From positions 1 through 50,857 of the forward strand of contig NZ_BJXA01000069.1 of the NCBI RefSeq assembly GCF_007990755.1: 50,857 nt of DNA, written 5' to 3'. The notes under the pieces were generated by a model. It saw only the letters and a list, made by a program, of their open reading frames with translations. It was not told where the DNA came from and did not search any database. This DNA comes from Nocardia ninae NBRC 108245 (lineage in GTDB: Bacteria; Actinomycetota; Actinomycetes; Mycobacteriales; Mycobacteriaceae). Positions 28,827-37,017 of this stretch are shown in pieces (within the stretch, counting starts at the first letter, position 1; every line of letters starts with the position of its first letter). Position numbers and translations under genes: made by a program.

Positions 28827-29028
28827 GGTCTCCCTTCCTGAAGAACTGAATCATTCTGTCGGGGATCTCCACACAGGTTTCACCCTGCGGGATGTTCATG
28901 TGGGCAAGAGCCTCGGGGTCGGTGACTACCCATCCCTGCACAATCCACGAATCTCGGTCGGTGCGATACACCGTGGGCGAACCGTTCGGATTCGAGCCCG
29001 GATCTTCGCCGATAAAAGTCAGACGCAT
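28807..29028 (-). CDS. Small protein of the XRE/DUF6879 module
   Basis: A 73-residue protein, MRLTFIGEDPGSNPNGSP onward, with TVYRTDRDSWIVQGWVV and ETCVEIPDRMI. I recognise this pattern from small proteins encoded upstream of DUF6879/XRE pairs in actinomycetes but cannot name a family. The ATG at 29028 has an AAGGGG ribosome binding site, and its end overlaps the DUF6879 start by 20 bases. It could act as a small antagonist or cofactor of the regulator, as DUF397 proteins are thought to do. Confidence 0.8.
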   Translation of the reverse strand: MRLTFIGEDPGSNPNGSPTVYRTDRDSWIVQGWVVTDPEALAHMNIPQGETCVEIPDRMIQFFRKGDRGIDSL

Positions 29029-29081
29029 CGTTGACCCCTTGTCATGGGATGTTGCGAACTGTTGCCCCGAGCCCGTCGATT

Positions 29082-29098
29082 GTCCCGCTCTGCGGGAC
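29082..29098. repeat. Short perfect hairpin GTCCCGC/GCGGGAC
   Basis: GTCCCGC (29082-29088), a three-base loop and GCGGGAC (29092-29098). The arms are the same words that bound the 72-bp repeat units at 10.7 and 34.9 kb. It lies in the 260-bp gap upstream of the XRE module and may be a fragment of that family or a regulatory dyad. Confidence 0.5.
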
Positions 29099-29288
29099 CG
29101 GCGGTCAAGGGCTGGTCAGCAGGCGAATACGCAAGTGGTGCAGGGAAATCCGACCGGAGGTTCGGTTCTCCCACCAGCACCGACCGCAAAGCCCGCAACT
29201 TTTCGCAACATGCTATCCCTGTGGCACCGGCCACTTCTAACCTCGGATGTTGCACGCATGATCAGCATCGACGAGAGGGCAACTGGGG

Positions 29289-29771
29289 ATGTGGGGACGG
29301 CCTACCGCGATCGGCTATCTGCGCCGCGATGTGTCGGGAGTGTCGCAGGTCTGGGACGAGACGCAGATTCGCAGCGTGGCAAAGAGACTCGGGTACGAGC
29401 TGGCCAAGATCGTGGTGTTCGGCCCGCAGACCGGCCACCCGGTGTCCCAGTTGCTGGACACGATCGAACGAGTCGGCGCGGACGCCGTGGTGATGCCGAC
29501 CCTGCAACATCTGGCCGACGAATTGGACCTGGTCGTGCGGGTGTGCGACGTGATCACGGTGAACCCGGAGAACACCTACGCCCGCTGGGTGCTGCCGGAG
29601 AACAGCTGGCAGACACCGAGAGCGGATGGCATTGCGGCAAGGGGGGTACTGATGGCAAGGGGCAAGGGCTGCCGCGGGAAGAGGGTTTCGAGCGTCCGGA
29701 ATGAGGTCAGCGAGAGTTACGGCCGCGCCGCCACCTTCCGGTCGGTGCACCCGCTTCGGTGCGCCACCTGA
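29289..29771 (+). CDS. Resolvase N-terminal-like protein, probably inactive
   Basis: A 160-residue protein. The first 105 residues follow the order of a serine-recombinase catalytic domain: IGYLRRDVSGVSQVW, then IRSVAKRLGYEL, TIERVGADAVVMPTLQHL and a final strand-helix DLVVRVCDVITV. It lacks the DNA-binding part and most of the conserved arginines, so recombination activity is unlikely. A regulatory or relic role is possible. The last 50 residues are basic and composition-driven and may not be meaningful. The ATG start at 29289 is preceded by GGGG. Confidence 0.55.
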   Translation: MWGRPTAIGYLRRDVSGVSQVWDETQIRSVAKRLGYELAKIVVFGPQTGHPVSQLLDTIERVGADAVVMPTLQHLADELDLVVRVCDVITVNPENTYARWVLPENSWQTPRADGIAARGVLMARGKGCRGKRVSSVRNEVSESYGRAATFRSVHPLRCAT

Positions 29772-29932
29772 GCTGGACGCCACAGGCTGAGCTGAGCGCC
29801 GAATTCGGACCACCTGTCTCAGGTGGGCTGGACGGCCGGGATACTTCCCGTCCCGGGGCTGTGCCCGCAGTGTCGAACTCGACTCGTGCCAGCCCGGCTT
29901 CGAATGCGGGCCGAACCCAACGCGGCCCAGGA

Positions 29933-30826
29933 CTAGTCCTGGTCGGCGTCGATGTCGTCGGTGTCGAACTCTGCTTGGGCCAGCTCGGCTTTCACGACGG
30001 TGAAGGCGGTGGATTGGTTGTAACCGCGGCGGGCGAGCATGCCGACGAGGCGGCGGATCGTTTTCTCACGGTCGAGGCCCGCGGGGATGCTGCGGAGTTT
30101 GCGGCGGACGAGTTCGCGGGCACGGGATTCTTCGTCGTCGGAGCTGATGGCGTCCAGGGCGGGGGCGGCGTCCTCCTGGGCCACGCCTTTGCGCCGAAGT
30201 TCCAGCGCCAGTGCTTGTTTGCCCTTGCCGGAGAAGGTGTGCCGGGCATGCACCCATTGTTCGGCGAAGGCGGCGTCGTCGATGAGGCCGACCTCGGTGA
30301 GCCGGTCGAGGGCGCGGTCGGTGATTTCCGCTGCGTAGCCCTTGGTCGCCAGGCGCTGCGCGAGTTCGGCACGGCTGCGGGCGCGGACGGCGAGCAGGCG
30401 AAGACACGCCTCTTTCGCCTGCTCGACCGTCCCGCCTGGCGGGTCCAGCTCCGAAGAGCGGGTCCCCCGCTCGGATCCGGCCGCCACCGGATCCGCCCAT
30501 CGGCCATCGGCATGTTCGGAATCAGCCGAGTGGGAGTCTGTGCGCCGGGACGGCTTTCGCCGTCCGCGGCCGGACCCAGCCGAACGCGCCCGCTGCGGAT
30601 CGGACGCGCTCGGCCGAGTTCCCATAGTGTCCGATTCGGCCGAACCACCTTCGGCCGACCGGACTCGTCCGGGGTCCTGTTCGCCGGGCCGAGATCCAAC
30701 AGGATCGGTGGCAGCACCGGAGGCGGACAGGAGTTCGTGAAGTCGGCGCCGCATCTCCTGCACCGGCTCGGACCGCGACTCATCGGGCGCGGTCCGGCGC
30801 GGTGGGGGCGTGCGTCGACCGTTCAT
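29933..30826 (-). CDS. recX: Regulatory protein RecX
   Basis: Inhibits RecA filament extension. It has 297 residues, well above the usual 150-200. The RecX domain occupies the last 165 residues: KEACLRLLAVRARSRAELAQ, the YAAEITDRALDRLTEVGLI helix and the final RRGYNQSTAFTVV. The first 130 residues are Arg, Ser, Asp and Gly rich and look disordered. The gene starts four bases after recA ends, so the two are co-transcribed from the damage-inducible recA promoters. Confidence 0.94.
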   Translation of the reverse strand: MNGRRTPPPRRTAPDESRSEPVQEMRRRLHELLSASGAATDPVGSRPGEQDPGRVRSAEGGSAESDTMGTRPSASDPQRARSAGSGRGRRKPSRRTDSHSADSEHADGRWADPVAAGSERGTRSSELDPPGGTVEQAKEACLRLLAVRARSRAELAQRLATKGYAAEITDRALDRLTEVGLIDDAAFAEQWVHARHTFSGKGKQALALELRRKGVAQEDAAPALDAISSDDEESRARELVRRKLRSIPAGLDREKTIRRLVGMLARRGYNQSTAFTVVKAELAQAEFDTDDIDADQD

Positions 30827-30830
30827 CGGA

Positions 30831-31874
30831 TCAGAAATCGGCGGGGACCTCGGTGCCCGCGTCCGCGGTCACGTCGGCGCCGATGCCGAGCTTCTCCTTG
30901 ATCTTCTTCTCGATCTCGTCGCGGATGTCGGTGTTCTCCAGCAGGAACTTGCGGGCGTTCTCCTTGCCCTGGCCGAGCTGATCGCCCTCGTAGGTGTACC
31001 AGGAGCCGGACTTGCGCACGAAGCCGTGCTCGACACCCATGTCGATGAGCGAGCCCTCCTTGGAGATGCCGTGACCGTAGAGAATGTCGAACTCGGCCTG
31101 CTTGAACGGCGGGCTGACCTTGTTCTTCACGACCTTCACCCGGGTACGGTTGCCGACCGCGTCGGTGCCGTCCTTGAGCGTCTCGATGCGGCGCACGTCG
31201 AGGCGGACCGAGGCGTAGAACTTCAACGCCTTACCGCCCGTGGTGGTCTCGGGCGAACCGAACATCACGCCGATCTTCTCGCGCAACTGGTTGATGAAGA
31301 TGGCGGTGGTGTTGGAGTTGCTCAGCGCACCGGTCATCTTGCGCAGCGCCTGGCTCATCAGCCGGGCCTGCAGGCCGACGTGGCTGTCGCCCATCTCGCC
31401 CTCGATCTCGGCGCGCGGCACCAGCGCGGCCACCGAGTCGATGACGATGATGTCGATGGCGCCGGAGCGCACCAGCATGTCCGCGATCTCCAGCGCCTGC
31501 TCACCGGTGTCCGGCTGCGAGACGAGCAGCGCGTCGGTGTCGACGCCCAGCTTCTTGGCGTAATCCGGGTCGAGCGCGTGCTCAGCGTCGATGAACGCGG
31601 CGACACCGCCCGCGGCCTGCGCATTGGCCACCGCGTGCAGCGCGACGGTGGTCTTACCCGAGGATTCCGGGCCGTAGACCTCGACGATGCGGCCACGCGG
31701 CAGGCCGCCGATGCCGAGCGCGACATCCAGCGCGATGGACCCGGTCGGGATCACCGCGAGGGGCTGACGTACCTCGTCACCGAGACGCATGACCGCGCCC
31801 TTACCGAAGTTCTTCTCGACCTGGGCCAGCGCGAGTTCGAGAGCCTTGTCGCGGTCGTACGCCTGTGGTGCCAT
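30831..31874 (-). CDS. recA: Recombinase RecA
   Basis: The DNA strand-exchange and SOS co-protease protein. It has 347 residues, with Walker A GPESSGKT at 68-75, Walker B-like [11 protein letters not shown], and the L2 region with [20 protein letters not shown]. The sequence is continuous through all sites where the mycobacterial intein inserts, so there is no intein. ATG 31874 opens [18 protein letters not shown] and has an AAGGGGATCAGG ribosome binding site; the frame to 31940 would read through the promoter. Confidence 0.98.
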   Translation of the reverse strand: MAPQAYDRDKALELALAQVEKNFGKGAVMRLGDEVRQPLAVIPTGSIALDVALGIGGLPRGRIVEVYGPESSGKTTVALHAVANAQAAGGVAAFIDAEHALDPDYAKKLGVDTDALLVSQPDTGEQALEIADMLVRSGAIDIIVIDSVAALVPRAEIEGEMGDSHVGLQARLMSQALRKMTGALSNSNTTAIFINQLREKIGVMFGSPETTTGGKALKFYASVRLDVRRIETLKDGTDAVGNRTRVKVVKNKVSPPFKQAEFDILYGHGISKEGSLIDMGVEHGFVRKSGSWYTYEGDQLGQGKENARKFLLENTDIRDEIEKKIKEKLGIGADVTADAGTEVPADF

Positions 31875-31923
31875 GTCCTGATCCCCTTTTCGACGGGTAA
31901 GTCTCGTTCTGTGGTTGGCGCCA

Positions 31924-31946
31924 ACATTAGAGGGCGGCACCGACAG
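31924..31946 (-). promoter_or_regulatory. recA proximal promoter, RecA-NDp (PafBC) type
   Basis: On the minus strand CTGTCGGTG (31938-31946), eight bases, then TAATGT (31924-31929). This matches the mycobacterial LexA-independent damage promoter pattern TTGTCRGTG-N8-TANNNT, with a single mismatch in the first base. It would start transcription about 40-45 bases before the recA ATG. PafBC control is inferred from the motif. Confidence 0.75.
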
Positions 31947-31958
31947 GTTCTGGCGCCA

Positions 31959-31980
31959 AGATTAGACGAACAGATGTTCG
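31959..31980 (-). promoter_or_regulatory. SOS box with adjacent -10 (LexA-controlled recA promoter)
   Basis: CGAACAGATGTTCG at 31967-31980 is a perfect actinobacterial LexA box (CGAAC-N4-GTTCG). A TAATCT -10 element lies at 31959-31964, just downstream in the recA direction, so LexA binding would block this distal promoter. Confidence 0.88.
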
Positions 31981-32114
31981 AGTCAAGCGACGCGCCCGGC
32001 AACACGCGATCGGACTTCTATCCGCTTCGCTGCGCCGCCGCTAGCGAGTATTCATGCCAGGTCGACGTGGTGGCGCGGCGCTGTTCGCAGTCGGCGGTGA
32101 GTTGCCGAGTCAGG

Positions 32115-32137
32115 TTAGCCGGTCCTCGGCCGGCTAC
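32115..32137 (-). terminator. Possible terminator after the Lrp-type regulator
   Basis: TTAGCCGG at 32115-32122 opposes CCGGCTAC at 32130-32137 (core AGCCGG/CCGGCT) with a seven-base loop, about 35 bases past the stop of the AsnC-type gene. No U-tract is seen. Confidence 0.45.
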
Positions 32138-32170
32138 CCGCGTAGTGGCGAAATCAGGGCGCGACCTGGG

Positions 32171-33220
32171 TCAACGCACCAGAGACACCCGGTCGCTGCT
32201 GAGCAGGGTTTGCGCCTGCTTGAGCACGCGGAGAGCTGGGGTTACCTCGAGGTCGTTGATGCCGTCCAGCGCGCCGAGGCGTTCGGTGATGTAGCGGTAG
32301 AGGTGGGGCGTGTCGCGGCAGATCACCGACGCCATCATGTTGGTCGGGCCGGTGGTCGCCGCGACGAACACGATCTCCGGATGGGTTGCCATCGCGCGGC
32401 CCACCGCGTCCAGATCGGCCGGGCGGACCCGTAGCCACAGGGCCGCCCGCGCGGTGTAGCCCATCCGCTCGACGGCGAAGTCGAGGTCGAAATACAGCAC
32501 CCCGGATTGGGCGAGCTCGCTCATGCGGCGCGCGACTCGTGGTGCGGTCCAACCGGTTTCGGCCGCGATCTGCGCGTACGGCGCGCGGCCGTCGCGGCCG
32601 AGCAGCGCGAGCATCGCCTCGTCCTCGGGGGTCAGATCCGGCGGAGTGTCCGGGCCGGTGCGCTCCGCGTTCGCGCGGCGCAGGCCCACCGCGCAGCCGG
32701 CGCGTTGCACGCCCAGCTCGCGCAGTTGCTGGTCGGTGAAGAGGTGGCTGTCGCGCGGCCACTCCTCGTCGGCCGGGAACCGGTGCATCACCTCGTGCGC
32801 GGTCACGTCGCGCACCTGACTCGCCCGCGGCAGCGTGTGCAGCAGCAGTGCGTCGCGTCGCTCGACGGAGCGTGGCCTGCTCACGCAGGTCACCTCGGAG
32901 CCGGTGGACAGCAGCGTGACCCAGCTCAAATCCGGGAATCTGGCCAATGATTCGGCCAGCCGCAGTGCCTTGTCGGGTGTCGACCTGATCCGCAGCACCC
33001 AGCGCGCGTGGCCCAGCGGGACGGCGTTCACCTGACCGGATACGTGCATGATGCCGCGCTCGCGCAACGCGCGGTAGCGCCGCGCCACGGTCTGCTCGGA
33101 GACGTCGAGGACGGCGCCGAGCTTGGCGAAGGGGATCCGGGCGTCGTGCACCAGCGCGTGCAGGATCTGCCGATCGAGAACGTCCAGTGCGGAGGATTCC
33201 GTAGACCCATCGTGCTGCAT
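32171..33220 (-). CDS. Tandem Lrp/AsnC-type regulator
   Basis: A 349-residue protein made of two Lrp/AsnC units. The first helix-turn-helix is at about 12-57 (LDRQILHALVHDARIPFAKL ... VARRYRALRERG) and the first ligand-binding-like domain at about 65-150. The second helix-turn-helix is at about 200-245 (DEAMLALLGRDGRAPYAQIA ... VARRMSELAQSG), and a second effector domain ends near LEVTPALRVLKQA. Such doubled regulators often control divergent transporters. Here the partner is an MFS exporter starting 99 bases away, whose repression or activation I infer. Ligand unknown. Confidence 0.9.
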   Translation of the reverse strand: MQHDGSTESSALDVLDRQILHALVHDARIPFAKLGAVLDVSEQTVARRYRALRERGIMHVSGQVNAVPLGHARWVLRIRSTPDKALRLAESLARFPDLSWVTLLSTGSEVTCVSRPRSVERRDALLLHTLPRASQVRDVTAHEVMHRFPADEEWPRDSHLFTDQQLRELGVQRAGCAVGLRRANAERTGPDTPPDLTPEDEAMLALLGRDGRAPYAQIAAETGWTAPRVARRMSELAQSGVLYFDLDFAVERMGYTARAALWLRVRPADLDAVGRAMATHPEIVFVAATTGPTNMMASVICRDTPHLYRYITERLGALDGINDLEVTPALRVLKQAQTLLSSDRVSLVR

Positions 33221-33318
33221 AGGAGGAATCTAACGCAGGACATCATCCGGCTAGGGGGATGCGTTCGATTGCCGCACTCTTGGCGTCGATATCGTTCGAA
33301 TCCGCCACGGAGGCCCCT

Positions 33319-34725
33319 GTGAAGAAATGGCTCCCCCTGTCCGCCGCGTGTCTCGGCACGCTGATGCTGCTCATCGATGTCACCATCGTGAATGTCGCGT
33401 TGCCCGACATCGCGGCCGATCTGCACGCCGGGCTGTCCAGCCTGCAATGGGTGGTGGACGGCTACGCACTGGCTTTGGCCGCACTGCTGCTCGTCCTCGG
33501 TTCGCTCGCCGACCGGATCGGCGCGAAACGCGCCTACCTCGCCGGGCTCGTCCTGTTCGCCTTCGCCTCGCTCGGCTGCGGAATCGCCGACACCTCCTCG
33601 AATCTCATTGCCGCACGGGTACTTCAGGGCATCGGCGGCGCGGCCATGTTCGCCACCACCCTGTCGCTGCTGCACTCGACCTACTTCGGCCGGGAACGCG
33701 GCATCGCCTTCGGCGTCTGGGGTGCGGTGACCGGTGCGGCGGCGGGCATCGGGGTGGTGCTCGGCGGTGTGCTCACCGAGGCCCTGTCCTGGCGGTGGAT
33801 CTTCCTCGTCAACCTGCCGATCGCGGTGCTGGCAATCGCGTTGACCGCCATGGTGTTTCCGGCGTCGGTGCATCGCACGGACCGCAGGGTGGACGTTCTG
33901 GGCATGCTGTCCTTCGCCACCGCGGCGACCGCACTCACCTACGGGGTCATTCGCGGCGGTGAGCACGGCTGGTCGGACGGTCGCGCGGTGACCACCCTGC
34001 TACTCGGCGTGGTCGCGATCGCAGTGTTCGCCGTAGTCGAATCACGCAGTGCCGCACCGATGTTCCCGCTGTCGCTGCTGCGCAACCGCAACTTCGGCGC
34101 GACGCTACTCGGAGCCAGCGGGCAAACGTTCGCGGCGTTCGCCAGCACTCCCCTGGTCTCGCTCTGGCTCCAGCAGCAGTTGCGGATGTCGCCGCTGCAC
34201 GCGGGCCTGGCATTGCTCCCGATGGCCGCGACCGCATTCCTGGTCGCCGCAGTGTTCGGGCGGTTCATGCACGACGTCGCCCCGAAGTGGACCATCGGCG
34301 CGGGTCTCGTCGTCGTCGGAATCGGCACCGGACTGCTCACCGTGATCGATGCCGGATCATCCTGGGCAGCACTGGTTCCCGGATTCGTAGTGCTCGGCGC
34401 GGGCATCGGCATCAACGCGCCCGCACTCGTATCGGTGGGCATGGCCGCGGTACCCCCGCAGCAGGCAGGCACCGCGGCCGGCGCCGTGAACACCGCCCGG
34501 CAACTCGGTCTCGCACTCGGAGTCGCAGTACTGGGCACAGTCTTCCGCACAGCCTCCGGCCCGGACCAACCGATAACCTTGCCGCACTTCGTATCCGGTC
34601 TGGACACAGCCTTCACCGTTGCCGCAACCGTGGGCATCGTCTTCGGGCTACTCGCCTTCACCCTGTTCCACCGCCAACGCCCCGCTACCGAATCCGCCAG
34701 GGCTGAACACAAAGTCGCCGCCTAG
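33319..34725 (+). CDS. MFS drug:H+ antiporter, DHA2-like
   Basis: A 468-residue exporter of the EmrB/QacA (14-helix) group. Motif A-like GSLADRIGAKRAYLAG follows helix 2. Helix 1 holds the DHA2-typical LDVTIVNVALPDI-like LIDVTIVNVALPDIAADL, and WVVDGYALALAAL follows. Motif C-like GAVTGAAAGIGVVLGG is present. GTG 33319 has a GGAGG ribosome binding site; an in-frame ATG at 33259 is less likely. Its substrate is unknown; the divergent double Lrp regulator probably controls it. Confidence 0.9.
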   Translation: MKKWLPLSAACLGTLMLLIDVTIVNVALPDIAADLHAGLSSLQWVVDGYALALAALLLVLGSLADRIGAKRAYLAGLVLFAFASLGCGIADTSSNLIAARVLQGIGGAAMFATTLSLLHSTYFGRERGIAFGVWGAVTGAAAGIGVVLGGVLTEALSWRWIFLVNLPIAVLAIALTAMVFPASVHRTDRRVDVLGMLSFATAATALTYGVIRGGEHGWSDGRAVTTLLLGVVAIAVFAVVESRSAAPMFPLSLLRNRNFGATLLGASGQTFAAFASTPLVSLWLQQQLRMSPLHAGLALLPMAATAFLVAAVFGRFMHDVAPKWTIGAGLVVVGIGTGLLTVIDAGSSWAALVPGFVVLGAGIGINAPALVSVGMAAVPPQQAGTAAGAVNTARQLGLALGVAVLGTVFRTASGPDQPITLPHFVSGLDTAFTVAATVGIVFGLLAFTLFHRQRPATESARAEHKVAA

Positions 34726-34750
34726 CCCCTTCACGATCCGCACCCCCTCT

Positions 34751-34910
34751 CGGACCTGCACCTCAGTGGCGGCCAGAGTGGGGGTGCGGATCCCGAGAAC
34801 GCCTACCGGAACCGGCGGACCACAACCCCGCCATGGCCAACGGGCACGACGGCAGACCCACTCGCGACCGATACCGCCCCATGCCCCGTCGACCATGCCC
34901 AACGCCACCC
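34751..34910. repeat. Direct repeat C, copy 1
   Basis: About 160 bp starting CGGACCTGCACCTCAGTGG, passing through GGCCAGAGTGGGGGTGCG and ending GCCCAACGCCACCC. It is repeated at 34998-35155 with scattered changes, and each copy includes one 72-bp unit. Confidence 0.8.
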
Positions 34911-34997
34911 AACGGGACATGACGACGCCCCCACTCACACTCCCCCGCCCTAATGTCCCCTCGGCCATCCCCAACACCAGCCAGCGGGACATGACGA

Positions 34998-35155
34998 CGG
35001 ACCTGCACATCAGTGGGCAGCCAGAGTGGGGGTGCGAATCCCGTTTACGCCCACCGGAACGGCCGACCACACCCCCATGTCCAACGGGGCACGACGGCAC
35101 CCCCTCGCGGCCGATACCGCCCACATGTCCCATCGACCACGCCCCAGCGCCACCC
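34998..35155. repeat. Direct repeat C, copy 2
   Basis: The second copy of the 160-bp element (CGGACCTGCACATCAGTGGG, GCCAGAGTGGGGGTGCG, CGGCCGATACCGCCC, ending CAGCGCCACCC). It lies 247 bp after copy 1 and indicates a segmental duplication within array D. Confidence 0.8.
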
Positions 35156-35447
35156 ACTCCTGACCAGCGGGACATGACGGCGGCCCCACTCGCACTTCCC
35201 CGCCCCCTATGTCCCCTCAGTCACACCCAGCACCACCCAGTGGGACATAACGGCAGCCCCACTCGCACTTCCCCGCCCTCATGTCCCCTCAGCCATGCCC
35301 AGCACCATCCAGCGGGACATGAGAGGGCGGCCCCACTCGCACTTCGGCGCCCCTCATGTCCCGTCGATCATGATCCCGACACCCACACCGCAACACGACC
35401 CCCAACAGACTCACTCGCACCGACATCCGCACCCGATTCCCACAGCC

Positions 35448-35514
35448 GCACCCACTCTCGGGAGCCGCACCCACTACGGGCCCCGGAGCCAGTGCAGATC
35501 CCGAGAGTGGGTGC
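35448..35514. repeat. Perfect 15-bp inverted repeat
   Basis: GCACCCACTCTCGGG (35448-35462) and CCCGAGAGTGGGTGC (35500-35514) with a 37-bp interior. It lies about 65 bases beyond the stop of the DUF1348 gene and could terminate that transcript, or mark the edge of the repeat region. The arm words recur in element C (AGAGTGGGGGTGCG). Confidence 0.75.
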
Positions 35515-35580
35515 TGCTGTTGCCGTCAGCAGTCCGGTGTGCGACACAAACGCTTCGGACAAGAGGCTTGGGGCGGTGGG

Positions 35581-36030
35581 TTACTGCTGCGGCAGGATCG
35601 ACTCGTCCCCCGGATCGCGTGGGCCGAGAATGCGGCGGTCCGATTCGGCGATGCGGACGTCGTTGATGCTGGCTTCGCGGCGGGACATCAAACCGTCGGG
35701 GGCGAACTCCCACTGCTCGTTGCCGTAGCTGCGCCACCATTGGCCGGTTTCGTCGTGCCATTCGTATTGGAAGCGCACCGCGATGCGGTTGCCTTCGAAG
35801 GCCCAGAGGTCTTTGCGCAGTGCGTAGCCGTTTTCCGAGGCCCATTTGCGGGTGAGGAATTCGACGATCGCGGGGTGACCGGTGAAGAACTCGTCGCGGT
35901 TTCGCCACACCGAGTCCTCGGTGTAGGCGGCGGCGACTCGTTCGGGATCGCGGGTGTTCCAGGCATTTTCAGCGGCGAGCACTTTGACCTTGGCGGATTC
36001 CAGATCGAACGGCGGCACTGGGGGTCGCAT
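35581..36030 (-). CDS. DUF1348 / NTF2-like protein
   Basis: A 149-residue SnoaL/NTF2-fold protein of the DUF1348 group: [61 protein letters not shown]. The fold binds small hydrophobic ligands, but its substrate is not known. The ATG at 36030 has a GAGGAG ribosome binding site. It is last of three same-strand genes (VOC, flavin-binding protein, this) facing the CGNR regulator. Confidence 0.9.
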   Translation of the reverse strand: MRPPVPPFDLESAKVKVLAAENAWNTRDPERVAAAYTEDSVWRNRDEFFTGHPAIVEFLTRKWASENGYALRKDLWAFEGNRIAVRFQYEWHDETGQWWRSYGNEQWEFAPDGLMSRREASINDVRIAESDRRILGPRDPGDESILPQQ

Positions 36031-36059
36031 GAACGTCTCCTCTCGGTGAACGGGTGGTG

Positions 36060-36947
36060 TCAGGGGTTGACGGGGGACAGCTCGGGCGGGCCCCAGCGCA
36101 GTGGGCCCGCGCCGGAGCGTTCGATGACTTCGGTGAGGGTGAAGTCGATCGAGCACTGCGCGCCGGCGGCGAAAGTCTCCGGCGCCCAGATCAACTCGGC
36201 GGTGCCGGTGAGTTGCAGGGTGCCGCCGGTGGTCCAGTCCGGGATGAGGATGCCGCAGCGCGGGTTCACCTGGATGTTCCCGAGGGTCATGAACATCGAG
36301 TTGCCGCGGTAGTCGGGCCAGCGCAGCCGCGTCGGCGAAAGCACCTCGAGGAAACCGGGATTGCCGCCGCGGTGCGAGGCGTCGGCGTTCCCCTCGGTGT
36401 CGGCGGTGGCGACGAAGAAGGTGTCGGCCGCTGTGACCATCGCCTGTTGACGTGCGTCGAGTTCGGTGCCGTGCCGCGACGCCGGCGGCTCGGCATCCGG
36501 CTGATAGGACTCGAGTTGTCGGCGGGTGATGTACTTCGGGCAGTTCGAATAGACCTGGTCGGTGACGATCCGCAAGCCGTCGCCCACGGCGGTCGCGGTG
36601 CCGTTGACCCGCATCCGCCGGCGTCGCTGGGGTTGCAGGGCGATCATGCCGATGGGTACCGACCCAGTCAGCGCCTCCCCCAATGGATCTCCCACCGCGG
36701 GCCGTGCGTCGACGGCGATGGTGCTCGCGTCGACCGCGTGTACGAACCCCGGCGGACCGGCCAGTTCACTGGCCCACAACCGCCCGGTGTCGTCGGCGGC
36801 ACCGACCACCACCATGGGCTGCTCGGCCAGGAAAGACGCGGCGACGGCAGGGATGTCGGCCCGGATCATCCGGCCGACCCGATCGGCGACCGCCGCCTGG
36901 CCCATGCGCTGCTGCACGGCGAGTTCGCCGGAATGGAAGGACGCCAT
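36060..36947 (-). CDS. PNPOx-like flavin/pyridoxamine oxidase-family protein
   Basis: A 295-residue protein of the FMN-binding split-barrel (pyridoxamine-phosphate-oxidase-like) superfamily. A C-terminal split-barrel domain carries [37 protein letters not shown] and [11 protein letters not shown]. The N-terminal half has a related but degenerate barrel plus [11 protein letters not shown], a segment often seen in this subgroup. It likely reduces or senses a small electrophile with FMN or F420. It has an AGGAG ribosome binding site and is the middle gene of the CGNR-linked cluster. Confidence 0.87.
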   Translation of the reverse strand: MASFHSGELAVQQRMGQAAVADRVGRMIRADIPAVAASFLAEQPMVVVGAADDTGRLWASELAGPPGFVHAVDASTIAVDARPAVGDPLGEALTGSVPIGMIALQPQRRRRMRVNGTATAVGDGLRIVTDQVYSNCPKYITRRQLESYQPDAEPPASRHGTELDARQQAMVTAADTFFVATADTEGNADASHRGGNPGFLEVLSPTRLRWPDYRGNSMFMTLGNIQVNPRCGILIPDWTTGGTLQLTGTAELIWAPETFAAGAQCSIDFTLTEVIERSGAGPLRWGPPELSPVNP

Positions 36948-37017
36948 GGCATTTACTCCTGTCGCGGGCGCTGCTCCGGCGGATCTGCGCCGCCGGAGCG
37001 TTCAACAAGGCTGCGGC

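Larger units (their letters stand above)
34751..35370. repeat. Second array with the same 72-bp pitch and core (array D)
   Basis: Seven units carrying GGGACAT or GGGCAC at 34842, 34914, 34986, 35086, 35169, 35242 and 35314 (spacings 72, 72, 100, 83, 73, 72). The best unit has CGGGACATGACGGCGGCC, then ACTCGCACTTCCCCGCCC, then TCATGTCCC. Thus GGGACATGA and TCATGTCCC form inverted arms around each unit. The CGGGACATGACGGCGGC core is shared with array A. No gene is supported between 34726 and 35580; open frames there are compositional. Confidence 0.85.

Noticed and set aside
30831-31874. Intein in recA, as in M. tuberculosis
   Set aside because: The reading frame gives an uninterrupted 347-residue RecA.
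34619-35728. A 369-codon plus-strand frame over array D
   Set aside because: It overlaps the end of the MFS gene and the DUF1348 gene in other frames, and its Pro/His/Thr-rich content simply reflects the repeats.
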